Notes under the pieces: generated by a model
The model's database searches: none
Told to the model about the DNA's origin: nothing
What the model saw: the letters and a program-made list of their open reading frames with translations, nothing else
Part shown: positions 45,222 to 54,714 of the stretch, one piece after another
Layout: the number at the start of each line of letters is the position of its first letter
Position numbering within the stretch: the first letter of the stretch is position 1
Made by a program: the position numbers and the translations under genes
Assembly (NCBI GenBank): GCA_000153445.1
Contig: CH672396.1
Coordinates: 748,172 to 812,171, forward strand
Length of the DNA: 64,000 nucleotides
Reading direction: 5' to 3'
Origin: a gamma proteobacterium HTCC2207
GTDB taxonomy: Bacteria > Pseudomonadota > Gammaproteobacteria > Pseudomonadales > Porticoccaceae

Positions 45222-45389
45222 ATGACTTATAAAGTTTACAAGTCAGAAAGTGCTAAATTGTTGGAAAAAAGAGGTTGTTCTAGACTCGTGGAAAACAAAA
45301 TAAAACCAAAAACTTGTAAACTCTATTTCGGCACTCGCAAACCATTTTTCCTACAAGGATTATTTTGTGACTACGATTGAGTGGGAGTA
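45222..45389 (+). repeat. att-like repeat, copy D
   Basis: About 168 bases closely matching 4865-5045 and ending in ATTGAGTGGGAGTA at 45376-45389. It encodes a 53-residue frame from ATG 45222 whose first 34 residues resemble the frame in copy B. It stands about 100 bases upstream of the integrase remnant, the arrangement expected of an element's own attachment site. Confidence 0.75.
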
Positions 45390-45479
45390 GTCGGGTAGGT
45401 TTACCCCATTGATTTATATACAGTTTAGAGTTGCAAACCACCGCAAACACAGCGCAGAAAATGCGCTACACCGCCTCAG

Positions 45480-46080
45480 TCCCTCCTAACGGATCAACAC
45501 CCAATCTACGGTGGCAAAGCCGAAGTAGTAAGAACAAAGCAAAGCGGTGGGTGTTGGCACTTTCGTATGTGGATTAGCGAAGAGCGTAAATATGTTCGCA
45601 AGACGTTAAAAACCACTCACCTTGATACAGCGGTTGAGCTAGCCGAGAACGAGTTCTTTGCAATCAAAGCCAATCTCAATTCTGGTAGGCGCATTTTCAG
45701 TCCTACGGTGCAGCAGGCAGCAGAAGGGGGCCAAAGACGTCACCATCAAAAATGAGCAATCCACTATTAATGGTTTGTGTAAATGGGCATTCGAAGAAGG
45801 CTTGCATAATATCCCTCACTATATCTTCCCCAGCATTAGCCAAAAGGTGTTGATGCTGATTCACTTCGCCGCAATAGCTACTCAGACGATGAGTACGGTC
45901 GTATCACGCGAGTACTCATCAGCTATACCTCTAAGAAGGCTGCCCAGCATGAATTCTTGAGTGATGACGAACGCTTTATTCGGCAGTTAGTGCGTCATTT
46001 CTTCCTAATTGGTGCCAACACCATGATGCGTTTTGGTGAGTTATACCAGTTGAAGTGGGGCAACGTAGAAACTTATACTG
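45480..46080 (+). pseudogene. Tyrosine recombinase (phage-type integrase) remnant
   Basis: Three consecutive pieces in shifted frames read as one integrase. First is a SAM-like N-terminal arm, HFRMWISEERKYVRKTLKTT (residues near 45555-45615), followed by LAENEFFAIKANLNSGRRIF. After a frameshift near 45715 comes TIKNEQSTINGLCKWAFEEG. After a second near 45845 comes DDERFIRQLVRHFFLIGANT and then MMRFGELYQLKWGNVET, with the first catalytic arginine. The downstream catalytic lysine, H-x-x-R and tyrosine are missing, because the sequence runs straight into the XdhC-like gene. It is therefore dead, but it explains the att-like repeat just upstream. Confidence 0.8.
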
Positions 46081-46093
46081 TATCCCGGTCAGC

Positions 46094-47131
46094 TCAGTCT
46101 AATTCTCGTCGTTTATAGAGCGCCATATGGCACTCAGTGAGAATGGAGAGAGCGATCTCCTCGGGGAACTCGCCCTCGATATTAATGCCGGCAGGTCCTG
46201 ACACTTCAGTTCGCAAACTGTCTTCGGTCAGCCCTGCTGTTTCTAGCACCTCAGTTCTACGATGAACTGGGCCTAAAAGGCCCACGTAGGCTAGATCCAG
46301 TGACTGCATGCTGTTTAAGGCTTGGGCATCCATAACTATGTTATGACTCATGATGATGACTGCATCCACTAACTGCACTGCTGACTGATCCTGAATATTT
46401 GCAGCGGGACAGCGTATTATTTCATCAGCAGCAGGAAAGAACTTCCGTCGCGCATTAGCTGGACGTGAGTCCCATACTGTCACTATCCAGCCCATAATCT
46501 TCGCCATCTCAACCAGAGGCCTGGCATCAACACCACCACCAATTACGAGTAGATGTGGGACTGGGGTTAGATAGGTGACAAGCCAATTTTGACTCTGCAT
46601 ATCAATCAGGCGCGCTCTTTTTTTCGAGCCTAAAAGGCCTTCGTTACTTAACTGTTGTTGATGGTCTTTAACATTCTTCCAGGAAGCTGCGGCCACTGTG
46701 CCATTTTCTATTGTTTGCCAGTAATAGCCTTGCTCGCGAATGACCAAATTTTCATAAACTGTCACCAGATCCAAATAATTATTTTCAGGTAAAACTACCT
46801 GAAGAATAATGTGCACCACCCCACCACATCCAATGCCTAACTGAAATGAAATGTCATCTTCATCCGCTCCGTCATAGCACAGTGTAATAGATTTCCCTGT
46901 GCTCATAACTTGAGCGGCACGCAGTTGTATGTTGGCCTCCAGGCATCCACCACTCAATAGTCCAAATTGCTGCCCTATGCTATTAAAAAGCATCATTGCT
47001 CCAGGCTTGCGGTAGCACGGACCTTCGGTTTCATAGACAGTGCCAAGCACCCATAAAAATTCGTCTTTTTGCGGATACCAATTCGTTAAAAGATGCTGTA
47101 AATGACTTGTGCTATTGGTTGTGATTGCCAT
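46094..47131 (-). CDS. XdhC/CoxI-family molybdenum-hydroxylase maturation factor
   Basis: 345 residues from ATG 47131 (a TTG 18 bases upstream is possible). The N-terminal XdhC/CoxI domain has GSxx-like segments LLSGGCLEANIQ (about 55-66) and IGCGGVVHIIL. A C-terminal NAD-binding-like domain starts PVPHLLVIGGGVDARPL (about 206-222). Such proteins load sulfurated molybdenum cofactor into xanthine dehydrogenase-type enzymes. The client is probably the IorAB-type enzyme at 50927-53609. It lies just outside the direct repeats flanking that cluster. Confidence 0.82.
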   Translation of the reverse strand: MAITTNSTSHLQHLLTNWYPQKDEFLWVLGTVYETEGPCYRKPGAMMLFNSIGQQFGLLSGGCLEANIQLRAAQVMSTGKSITLCYDGADEDDISFQLGIGCGGVVHIILQVVLPENNYLDLVTVYENLVIREQGYYWQTIENGTVAAASWKNVKDHQQQLSNEGLLGSKKRARLIDMQSQNWLVTYLTPVPHLLVIGGGVDARPLVEMAKIMGWIVTVWDSRPANARRKFFPAADEIIRCPAANIQDQSAVQLVDAVIIMSHNIVMDAQALNSMQSLDLAYVGLLGPVHRRTEVLETAGLTEDSLRTEVSGPAGINIEGEFPEEIALSILTECHMALYKRRELD

Positions 47132-47350
47132 GAAAAGGTATCTACTCAAATTTTATTAATTTTACAACGGAGACTTCGTGATATTAACCTAACTCCTCCG
47201 ATCACAAATGCCTATTAAGTATTAAAATATAAGCACAAAATTATAGTTCGCCATTCAAAACGGAAAATAACTCTTTACTACAAATCCGCCGATAATAACA
47301 AGAACACCTCTGATAGCCCATGTATTACATTCAAGACGGCTAAAGTAACA

Positions 47351-47432
47351 AAGGATGTAACAAAAGCGAATCATTAAAAAATTAAAGCGCTATTAATCAG
47401 CAGCTTATAGTCTAATAACAGTTCCCGCCGCC
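47351..47432 (+). repeat. Island-flanking direct repeat, left copy
   Basis: Pairs with 54715-54804: both read AAGGATGTAACAAAAGCG, then TATTAATCAG, AGCTTATAGT and TTCCCGCCGCC in the same order and spacing over about 85 bases. The end (TTCCCGCCGCC) resembles the 3' end of ssrA (tmRNA), a frequent integration target. The rest of 47132-47482 shows no gene. Confidence 0.7.
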
Positions 47433-47482
47433 AAATTCGAAAACAAGGTTCGAAATTTATAAAAGGGGGAAGGTGGGTCTTC

Positions 47483-48118
47483 TCAGCTTGCTCTGAGAGT
47501 AATAAAAAGTTGATCTACAATGGTATTTATAAGATCAACGCTAACCTGAGAGTTAGCAACAAAAATTCTATGAAAGATTGGGCCATATATCATAGAAGCT
47601 ATATATGGTGCATCCTTAGGCGGTATTTCGCCCAATGAAATGGCTAACTCGAGTGAATTTGAAACCGCCCTTATTCTAGGCTCATACACAAGTTTTAAAG
47701 TAAGATCTTTGAAGTCAGAATTGACGCTTTTCTCGGCCATAAGACCAATATAGGCTTGAGTGCAGGCGGGCAAATATAAGTCTTGAGCGAATATAAATAG
47801 ATATTTTTTCAGATGCTCTTGTAGCGAAGTAGTCCCGTCATATTCTGGAATGGGTGGCAATAGGTAACTGTTAAAAATATCAAGAATAAGCTCCGGCTTT
47901 GTAGGCCACCATCTATAAATTGTTTGTTTTCCAACGCCAGCTGTTCGGGCTACTTTCTCTATAGAAAACTTGGTGTAGCCTTGGGTTTCTAATATAGATA
48001 TTGCGGCATCGACGATGAGGCCTTTAGATTCCATATTACGTTTGGGTCCAGACGGCTTCACAAGGCCATTTCTTAGAGCCATTAGCTTCTCTCCAATTAG
48101 ATTTTTCTGATCACCCAA
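47483..48118 (-). CDS. TetR-family repressor of the molybdenum-hydroxylase cluster
   Basis: 211 residues. The N-terminal DNA-binding domain (about 30-80) has the helix-turn-helix FSIEKVARTAGVGKQTIYRWW. The C-terminal ligand domain has no family-specific motif that I recognise. Divergent from the TonB receptor, with a perfect 19-base palindrome in the 284-base space. It probably represses the plus-strand genes and itself until the aromatic substrate arrives. Slightly long N-terminal extension (about 27 residues before the first helix). Confidence 0.85.
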   Translation of the reverse strand: MGDQKNLIGEKLMALRNGLVKPSGPKRNMESKGLIVDAAISILETQGYTKFSIEKVARTAGVGKQTIYRWWPTKPELILDIFNSYLLPPIPEYDGTTSLQEHLKKYLFIFAQDLYLPACTQAYIGLMAEKSVNSDFKDLTLKLVYEPRIRAVSNSLELAISLGEIPPKDAPYIASMIYGPIFHRIFVANSQVSVDLINTIVDQLFITLRAS

Positions 48119-48306
48119 ATAGACAGGTTGCTGCCAAGAATACTAGACGGAACGTTCTGGGCTGATAAAGTTCAGGTCGGAATTCTAACAATATTACGAC
48201 CTCTATCATAGAGAAAAAATACTATAAAATTTCGTCTAGCCCCTGAAAATATTACTCTGTACGCGTTGTTATTTCATTCACAGAGCAAGTCCGACAAAAA
48301 AAATTG

Positions 48307-48325
48307 ACGAACCGGTACGGTTCGT
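48307..48325. promoter_or_regulatory. Probable TetR operator
   Basis: ACGAACCG-GTA-CGGTTCGT: two perfect 8-base inverted arms around 3 bases, 96-78 bases before the TonB receptor start and directly between the divergent genes. Typical size and symmetry for a TetR-family site. Confidence 0.7.
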
Positions 48326-48402
48326 ATAACGTATGGCAAGTGTGATAAGTTAAATATAAAAAAAACCACAGATAGCTATGTGTGAAAAAAGGGGAGAAAA
48401 TT

Positions 48403-50904
48403 ATGTTTAAGAAACATTACTTGGTTCTGAGTTGCTGGCTTGCCGGGTCATTAAGTATGCCTGCAATGGCAGCGATCGAAGAAGTTGTTGTTACGGCAAC
48501 AAAACGTGAAGCTAATATTCAGGATATTCCTATTGCTGTCACAGCACTATCAGCCGTTCAGTTAAAGCGCGCTGGTGTTGACACACTTCGTGACCTTAAC
48601 CGTCTTTCTACTTCATTTAGCATGAATACCACCGATACCGAAGCTGGGTCAGGGACGTTGCGTCTGCGAGGTGTGGGTACCACGGGAAATAATATTGGAC
48701 TCGAACAATCAGTAGGTGTTTTTCTGGATGGTGTGTACTTGTCCAGAACTGGGATGTCCCTAGGTGATCTTACCGACATTGAACAGATTGAAATTCTAAG
48801 AGGTCCCCAAGGAACTCTGTTTGGCCGCAACACTTCCGCCGGTGCACTAAGTGTAAAGACCAAAAAAGCAAATGTGTCAGGCTCAGAAGGTTATGCGACC
48901 TTCGGTGTTGAGAACTATAACGGATACAAGGTCGAAGCAGGTTACTCCGCTCCAATAATTCAAGATGAGCTTGGATTCCGTTTAAGCGCAAATTATCGCA
49001 AGCGAGATGGTTATCTGAAGGCAGTTATGACTGATGACGAAAGTTATAATGTCGATCGTTATAGCATACGTGGTCAACTCCAGTGGGAGATAGATGACAG
49101 CTCTAGTTTAAGAGTTATTGCGGATTACTCCTCAACTGATGAAAACTGCTGTGACCCTATGATAATGGGCGAGTCCCCCTTTGCTGCAAATTTTGAATGG
49201 GCCGGCTTACCTGCTCATGGTGGCAATCCAGCAGGAAATGCAAACCGGGATGATTTGAAATCCCCAGCAGCCGGATTTGGCAGCAAAGTTGAGAAATCAG
49301 GTATATCTGTTGAATACAATCGTGAGCTTTCCAACTATAACCTTTTTTATCAGGGCTCTTATCGCCAATTTGATGCAGATTTGGTACGACAGGACATGGT
49401 GGGGATCAATATATATGAGATGCCAGGCAACAATGGATTTCCTCAAAAGGATAGCATTGAGTCGACATCACATGAATTTCGTCTACAGGGCGAAGCCGGC
49501 AAGCTTGATTGGTTATTCGGAGCGTATTATTCGAAAGAGGATATTACTCAAAATCTGACCCTTGAGCTTGGATCAGATTTTCAAGCGATGGGCTCAGCAA
49601 TTTATTTCCGTTCATTATTCTTACCAGCTATCGCAGCCGCGTCGGACGACTTGCCATTAGCTCTTGGTGGGACTGTAGGTGATCTAAGGTCGTCAAATAA
49701 TCCGGCCAGAGTAATGGCTAACAACATTGATGCCAATGGCAATTTTGCCTCAAATTACTACTCTCAAAAGGGCGCATCTTGGTCTTTATTTACTCACAAC
49801 ACATTTAGTGTCACTGATAATTTGGATATCGTCCTTGGTATGCGATGGGTCGATGAATCAAAGGATGGAAAACATGACCAGTTAGGTGCAAATTCGCCAG
49901 CATGTAGTGCTGCCACGGTTAATACTCAGAACCTCGCTCTCGCTCTGGGAATGCCAGCCACTTCATTCGCTGCTGCAGCAACATTTAGTGGTTGCTTTGC
50001 ATTTGCTGTTGAAGCTGATCAGGTGGTTGATCAAGGTATGGTCAGTCTGGCTCCGCAAACTTGGGATGAAAGCTTCTCCGACGACGAATTGGTCTACACA
50101 TCAAAACTTGTATATCGGCCAAGTGAATCAGTAAGTACTTACGTCAGTTTTAGCCATGGCTACAAAGCAGGAGGGTTCAACCTTGACGCAACTGCTGGCA
50201 TATTAGGTGCAGATCCTACTTTTAGAGCTGAGTTGCTTGATTCATTTGAATTGGGTTTCAAATCCGAACTATTAGACAACCGTCTTCGTCTTAATGTCGC
50301 ATTGTTTGATATGGAAATGGAAGACTTCCAAATCTTAGAATTCACCGGAGCTGCGTTCAAGACCTTTAACGTTGATAAGGCGGTTAGTAAGGGTTTTGAA
50401 ATAGAATCATTATGGGCACCAACAGATGAGTTTCAGATGGCGGCATCATGGACACGAGCAGATGCTCGCTACCCCGATGACTGCGATAGTGATAACCCTA
50501 ATGCTCCTGCGTCAGTCAAAACTCTATGCGGATACGCCCTGACCAGTGCGCCAAAAGATAGTGCTTCACTCTCGCTTACTTACAATTCTCTTATCGATTC
50601 TGCGGACTTAGCATACTCTGTTTCAATTTCTGGCCAATGGCAGGACGATAAGCGTACTGGCACCCAAGCAATTGGTGCTGCTGGCCCACTAGCGTTCGAT
50701 ATTCAAAAAGCTCACACAAAAGTCGGCGCTCGTTTCACGTTAAGTGATATAGAGGCCTCATGGATATTAGAGCTTTGGGGCAATAATCTTACCAACGAGA
50801 TTACTACAGCATTCGCTTTGAATACCCCACTCAGAATTGCTGCAAGAGGAATCTGGGTAGAAGAGCCAAGGTCTTATGGTCTCACTCTTAGAACGAATTT
50901 CTAA
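48403..50904 (+). CDS. TonB-dependent receptor
   Basis: 833 residues from ATG 48403, preceded by GGGGAG; the frame is open 21 bases further up. Signal peptide ends SMPAMAAIEE. The TonB box EEVVVTATKR (about 26-35) leads into the plug domain with RGPQGTLFGRN (about 130-140), and a barrel ends in LTLRTNF. It belongs to the large receptor group without an STN domain, typical of uptake of organic substrates in Sphingomonad- and Cellvibrio-like bacteria. It would bring the substrate of the exported IorAB-type oxidase into the periplasm. The next gene starts 22 bases after its stop. Confidence 0.9.
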   Translation: MFKKHYLVLSCWLAGSLSMPAMAAIEEVVVTATKREANIQDIPIAVTALSAVQLKRAGVDTLRDLNRLSTSFSMNTTDTEAGSGTLRLRGVGTTGNNIGLEQSVGVFLDGVYLSRTGMSLGDLTDIEQIEILRGPQGTLFGRNTSAGALSVKTKKANVSGSEGYATFGVENYNGYKVEAGYSAPIIQDELGFRLSANYRKRDGYLKAVMTDDESYNVDRYSIRGQLQWEIDDSSSLRVIADYSSTDENCCDPMIMGESPFAANFEWAGLPAHGGNPAGNANRDDLKSPAAGFGSKVEKSGISVEYNRELSNYNLFYQGSYRQFDADLVRQDMVGINIYEMPGNNGFPQKDSIESTSHEFRLQGEAGKLDWLFGAYYSKEDITQNLTLELGSDFQAMGSAIYFRSLFLPAIAAASDDLPLALGGTVGDLRSSNNPARVMANNIDANGNFASNYYSQKGASWSLFTHNTFSVTDNLDIVLGMRWVDESKDGKHDQLGANSPACSAATVNTQNLALALGMPATSFAAAATFSGCFAFAVEADQVVDQGMVSLAPQTWDESFSDDELVYTSKLVYRPSESVSTYVSFSHGYKAGGFNLDATAGILGADPTFRAELLDSFELGFKSELLDNRLRLNVALFDMEMEDFQILEFTGAAFKTFNVDKAVSKGFEIESLWAPTDEFQMAASWTRADARYPDDCDSDNPNAPASVKTLCGYALTSAPKDSASLSLTYNSLIDSADLAYSVSISGQWQDDKRTGTQAIGAAGPLAFDIQKAHTKVGARFTLSDIEASWILELWGNNLTNEITTAFALNTPLRIAARGIWVEEPRSYGLTLRTNF

Positions 50905-50926
50905 TCCGATATTTAACAAGCCTAAT

Positions 50927-51409
50927 ATGAATTTATTTGTAAATGGAACTGAAAGAGTCGTAACCGGTGTATGGGAGGAGGAAACTCTCCTCTCAGTGCT
51001 TCGGGAATATTTTGGGCTGATTGGTACCCGATTTGGATGTGGTAAAGGACTATGTGGTTCTTGCACGGTTCATGTTGACGGCGAGCCAGTGCGCAGCTGC
51101 ATAACTCCGGTAAACAATATTGCAGGAACCTCAGTTCTAACAATTGAGGGACTTCAGCAAGACAACGAGAAATTACATCCATTACAGCAGGCGTGGATAG
51201 ATGAGCGAGTCCCTCAATGTGGTTACTGCCATTCTGGACAGATCATGCAGGCATGGGGGCTTCTATCTAAAACCAGAAATCCGACCGAAGAGCAGATAAA
51301 TACCTTTATGGATTCTATTCTTTGCCGATGTGGGACTTATGATCGAATAAAAAAAGCCATACTACGAGCAGCAGTAATGCTCCAGCAGAGCAGTGATACC
51401 AATGCCTGA
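50927..51409 (+). CDS. [2Fe-2S] small subunit of an IorA-type molybdenum hydroxylase
   Basis: 160 residues from ATG 50927. The plant-type cluster is GCGKGLCGSCTVHVDG plus VRSC (C-x4-C-x2-C-x11-C). The second cluster is QCGYCHSGQIM and ILCRCGTYDRI (C-x2-C ... C-x-C). No signal peptide is seen, so it is presumably exported as a passenger of the Tat-borne large subunit. It overlaps the large-subunit gene (ATGCCTGA). Two-subunit enzymes of this type, such as isoquinoline 1-oxidoreductase and some aldehyde dehydrogenases, have no FAD subunit and use membrane cytochromes as acceptor. Confidence 0.87.
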   Translation: MNLFVNGTERVVTGVWEEETLLSVLREYFGLIGTRFGCGKGLCGSCTVHVDGEPVRSCITPVNNIAGTSVLTIEGLQQDNEKLHPLQQAWIDERVPQCGYCHSGQIMQAWGLLSKTRNPTEEQINTFMDSILCRCGTYDRIKKAILRAAVMLQQSSDTNA

Positions 51410-53609
51410 TTTATCCCGAAGATCATTTTTAAAGGCTACAGCTTGGATCGCTGGAGGAATCACAATCGCCTTTTCTGCAAGGTTAATTAAGGAGAAATCT
51501 GTCTCAGTTGGCCCGACATTGGAGTTTCCAAATGCTGAGTCTGGAAAGGGTTGGTTGCAGGTTCGGTCGGATGGAAAGGTTCATATGCTTTGTCCCCGTA
51601 TGGAAATGGGACAAAATGCAAATACAGGATTAGCGCAAATTGTTGCTGAAGAGCTAAATATCAGAGTGCAAGATATAACCTTGCATTACCCTACGACAAG
51701 TGAAACCGCGCCAATTGGATTTACAGCCGGTAGCCTCTCAATGATGCTATTTTCCAAACCAGTTGCCATTGCCGCTGCTAGTATGCGCGAGAATTTACGT
51801 TGTCGTGCCGCAAAAATCAATAAAATATCTGTAGATGAGGTCATCGATACTGAGGGTGGCTTTGTAATTCTTGGCAGTCCTCGGATAGGGTATCAAGATC
51901 TGGTCACCGATGAGTCAATTGAACTAGATTTCGAGAATTCAGTTATTCCCACTTTATACACCTTTGACCCCAGAAGAATTAAAAAACAAGTTGGACAAGA
52001 AGCCGAACCACGCGGAATAAAAGATCTAGTAACTGGTGCACCTGTTTTCTCTGGTGACATACAGCTGCCTGGCATGCTTTATGGTCGAGTGATAAAACCG
52101 CCCGTACGAAAAGCACGGTTGAAAAACTTAAATTTTTCAACCGTGCAGAATATCATAGGGTTTTTCGATATTGTTAGAGACGGCGACTTTGTAGGGGTAG
52201 TTTGTCGGACACCAGGAAGTCTAGACAAAGCAGTTCGCTCAGTGATCATAGAATGGGAATTGCCGGAGCCCATAAACCAAGAAAAAATTAATCAACTGCT
52301 TGATATAAATGTTGCACTTCAGAGAGGTGATCTACCAAGCACTCTTCAAGATGAAAACCACAACCCGAGTGCTAATTGGGATGTAGATTTAGAATTCGCC
52401 GTACAATTACAGACTCATGCAATGCAGGAGCCGAGAGCTGCGGTCGCTCATATTGAAAAAATTAATGATATTGAACGAATTAATATCTGGACTGGAACCC
52501 AAGATCCTTGGGCAATTAAGCGGCACTGTGCTGATGATATTGGGTTCCGCGAAGATCAAGTTGAAGTACATCCGATGAGAATGGGTGGTGGTTTTGGTGG
52601 TCGTGAGCATTACGAGGTGGAGCAAGATGCTGCCCGACTAGCTCTGGCTACTGGTTTGCCAATTAAGGTTCAATGGACTAGGGAAGATGAGTTTAGAGTG
52701 GCTAGAAACCGTTCGCCATCTAGTCATCGAATGCGGCTTGCTTGCGATCATAAGGGCGTGCTCTCAAACTGGTGGCATGCTTACGCATCGGGCTACGTAT
52801 TTTATTCTCGATCGCGACTACCGGATTGGTTACTCCCATTCAAAAGGTCAACTGCAGGCGGCGATTTCGGTGTTTCGCGCGGTGCGCATCCCGCTTACAA
52901 GTCTCCCAGCATTCGCGTCGAATATAAAGAAGTTGATTTGCCGATCGATTTAGGCGTTTGGAGATCATTAAATGGTGCTCCCAACACCTTTGTAATTGAG
53001 TCCACGATGGATGAGCTTGCGCGTCAGAAAAGTATTGATCCGGTCAGATTTAAGCTAATGAATATACCTGACAGTATGGCTCGGCTTGGTAATTGCTTAA
53101 AAAGGGTTGAAACAATGGCTAACAGAAATCCGCTTCCGGCAAAGAGTGGATACGGGAGAGGCTTCGCCTGTGGGGTCTACGAGAAAAATAGCTTTGTCGC
53201 TGTATCTGTTGATCTGCATATAGACCACGAAGCCCGAAAAATATGCATCGACCGAATGTGTTGTGCTCAGGACGTTGGTATGGCGATTAACCCTGATCAG
53301 TTACGAGCTCAGATCGAGAGTAATCTTGTCTGGAGCATAGGGATGGCATTGATGGAGAAGGTTGAAATAGGGGATGGGCAAATTGCTAGTAATAACTTCC
53401 ATAATTATATGATTCCCAGAATGAGTGATATGCCTAGCCTAGATATTGATATTATCGATAACCCAATAATCCATCCTTCAGGGGCAGGGGAAGTGGCACT
53501 CATAGCAGGTAGTCCCGCTATCGCCAATGCTATCCGCGACGCAACTGGACTAAGGCTTACTAGATTACCAATCAAGTATACCGATATTACAGCTCTAGGA
53601 TCGCTTTAA
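51402..53609 (+). CDS. Molybdopterin-binding large subunit, IorB-type, Tat-exported
   Basis: 735 residues from ATG 51402. It begins with a twin-arginine signal (SRRSFLKATAWIAGG). Molybdopterin-contacting segments include GFTAGSLSMM, RMGGGFGGREH (about 393-403) and VWRSLNGAPN. The catalytic glutamate is in PSGAGEVALIAG near 693-704. It hydroxylates an N-heteroaromatic ring or oxidises an aldehyde with water as oxygen source, in the periplasm. Which substrate is not decidable from sequence. It needs the cytosine or guanine dinucleotide cofactor and an XdhC-type chaperone, probably the one at 46094-47131. Confidence 0.87.
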   Translation: MPDLSRRSFLKATAWIAGGITIAFSARLIKEKSVSVGPTLEFPNAESGKGWLQVRSDGKVHMLCPRMEMGQNANTGLAQIVAEELNIRVQDITLHYPTTSETAPIGFTAGSLSMMLFSKPVAIAAASMRENLRCRAAKINKISVDEVIDTEGGFVILGSPRIGYQDLVTDESIELDFENSVIPTLYTFDPRRIKKQVGQEAEPRGIKDLVTGAPVFSGDIQLPGMLYGRVIKPPVRKARLKNLNFSTVQNIIGFFDIVRDGDFVGVVCRTPGSLDKAVRSVIIEWELPEPINQEKINQLLDINVALQRGDLPSTLQDENHNPSANWDVDLEFAVQLQTHAMQEPRAAVAHIEKINDIERINIWTGTQDPWAIKRHCADDIGFREDQVEVHPMRMGGGFGGREHYEVEQDAARLALATGLPIKVQWTREDEFRVARNRSPSSHRMRLACDHKGVLSNWWHAYASGYVFYSRSRLPDWLLPFKRSTAGGDFGVSRGAHPAYKSPSIRVEYKEVDLPIDLGVWRSLNGAPNTFVIESTMDELARQKSIDPVRFKLMNIPDSMARLGNCLKRVETMANRNPLPAKSGYGRGFACGVYEKNSFVAVSVDLHIDHEARKICIDRMCCAQDVGMAINPDQLRAQIESNLVWSIGMALMEKVEIGDGQIASNNFHNYMIPRMSDMPSLDIDIIDNPIIHPSGAGEVALIAGSPAIANAIRDATGLRLTRLPIKYTDITALGSL

Positions 53610-53690
53610 GAAAAGGACTTTTCACAGAAGCTTCCTCAAACTTTAATCGAATAAATTTACTGTCAAAACAATCAAAAGGGTATATCTATA

Positions 53691-54143
53691 ATGAGCATAA
53701 AATATATAGCAATCCACATAATGTCCTGTGCGATCTTAAGCTTTTCAGCTTTTTCTGAGGAGCTGCCAGTTGAAACTAGTGATAGGCATCAAAAGGGTAT
53801 GGCGATGGCGGGTAAACTATTTCCTGGCTTGGATCCCGATGCGTTGGCTCTACCCAAGAAATTCCAAAAATATACGATAGAGCATCTTTTTGGTGATGTG
53901 TGGCAAGGAACAGAAATAAGTTTACAGGAGCGTTCACTCGCCACCTGCGCTGCTCTTATCGCTATGAACCGAACCTCTGAGCAAAAAATTCATTTTGCTG
54001 TTGCTCGCAACATTGGCATTCCGAGAGAGAAGCTCGAGGAGATCATTGCTCATGTTGCTCATTACGCTGGTTGGCCAGTAGCCATGTCGAGCTTTCATAC
54101 GTTAAACGCAGTATGGCCGACGAACGAAGTTACTAAAGATTAA
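53691..54143 (+). CDS. Exported carboxymuconolactone decarboxylase (CMD)-family protein
   Basis: 150 residues with a signal peptide (IHIMSCAILSFSAFSEE). The CMD domain covers about 60-145 with ERSLATCAALIAMNR and a conserved H pair in IAHVAHYAGWP. The family includes decarboxylases, lactone-forming enzymes and AhpD-like thiol peroxidases; the AhpD CxxC is absent here. Export means it can act on the product of the IorAB-type enzyme. It starts 81 bases after the large-subunit gene and is 24 bases from the Dabb gene. Confidence 0.8.
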   Translation: MSIKYIAIHIMSCAILSFSAFSEELPVETSDRHQKGMAMAGKLFPGLDPDALALPKKFQKYTIEHLFGDVWQGTEISLQERSLATCAALIAMNRTSEQKIHFAVARNIGIPREKLEEIIAHVAHYAGWPVAMSSFHTLNAVWPTNEVTKD

Positions 54144-54167
54144 AATGATTATTCCCAGGAGAATAAG

Positions 54168-54605
54168 ATGAAAAACTGTATCCCACTGCGTATCGCTGCC
54201 ACATTATTAATGCTGTATACATTAATGAGCGCTTCGATTGTCCATGCATCTGCAAGTGAAGAAAATTCATCGGTCAACAGCGATATACCAGTTGTGCATA
54301 CCGTACTATTTTGGTTTAAACCTGAAACTACAGCAGAAACTGTGGCAAACATAACAAATATAGCGAGCAGTTATGGCTCGCTACCGATGGTGCGCGCAGT
54401 TTATGTCGGCGATTCGTTGCCAAGCGAGAGACAAGTGGTTGATGACAGCTTTGGAATTGCAATATCGCTACTATTTGACAGTGAAAAAGATCTTCAAGCA
54501 TATAATGCTGACCCAGAACATGCTCGCAAATCGAAGCAAATTTTGCCTCACGTGACTCGTGGTGTTATTTATGACTTTTATAATCGAGCCCAGACCTACA
54601 AGTAA
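54168..54605 (+). CDS. Exported Dabb-domain (stress-responsive alpha/beta barrel) protein
   Basis: 145 residues. A signal peptide runs to about 30 (LMSASIVHASASEE). The Dabb domain covers about 42-140: VVHTVLFWFKPETTAE, then VYVGDSLPSER and SEKDLQAYNADPEHAR, ending in DFYNRA. GGAGA precedes the start. Dabb proteins form dimeric barrels related to ABM enzymes and polyketide cyclases; several act in aromatic catabolism. Last gene of the cluster, 110 bases before the right direct repeat. Confidence 0.78.
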   Translation: MKNCIPLRIAATLLMLYTLMSASIVHASASEENSSVNSDIPVVHTVLFWFKPETTAETVANITNIASSYGSLPMVRAVYVGDSLPSERQVVDDSFGIAISLLFDSEKDLQAYNADPEHARKSKQILPHVTRGVIYDFYNRAQTYK

Positions 54606-54714
54606 ACCTAGTCTTCAGATAAATAGTCTTACTTTTGAGAGTTTTTCTGGTGAGCCATAAAGGACGTGTACATGTTTACTCTAGGCATCAGAATAGAATA
54701 TTTTAAGTAAAAAA

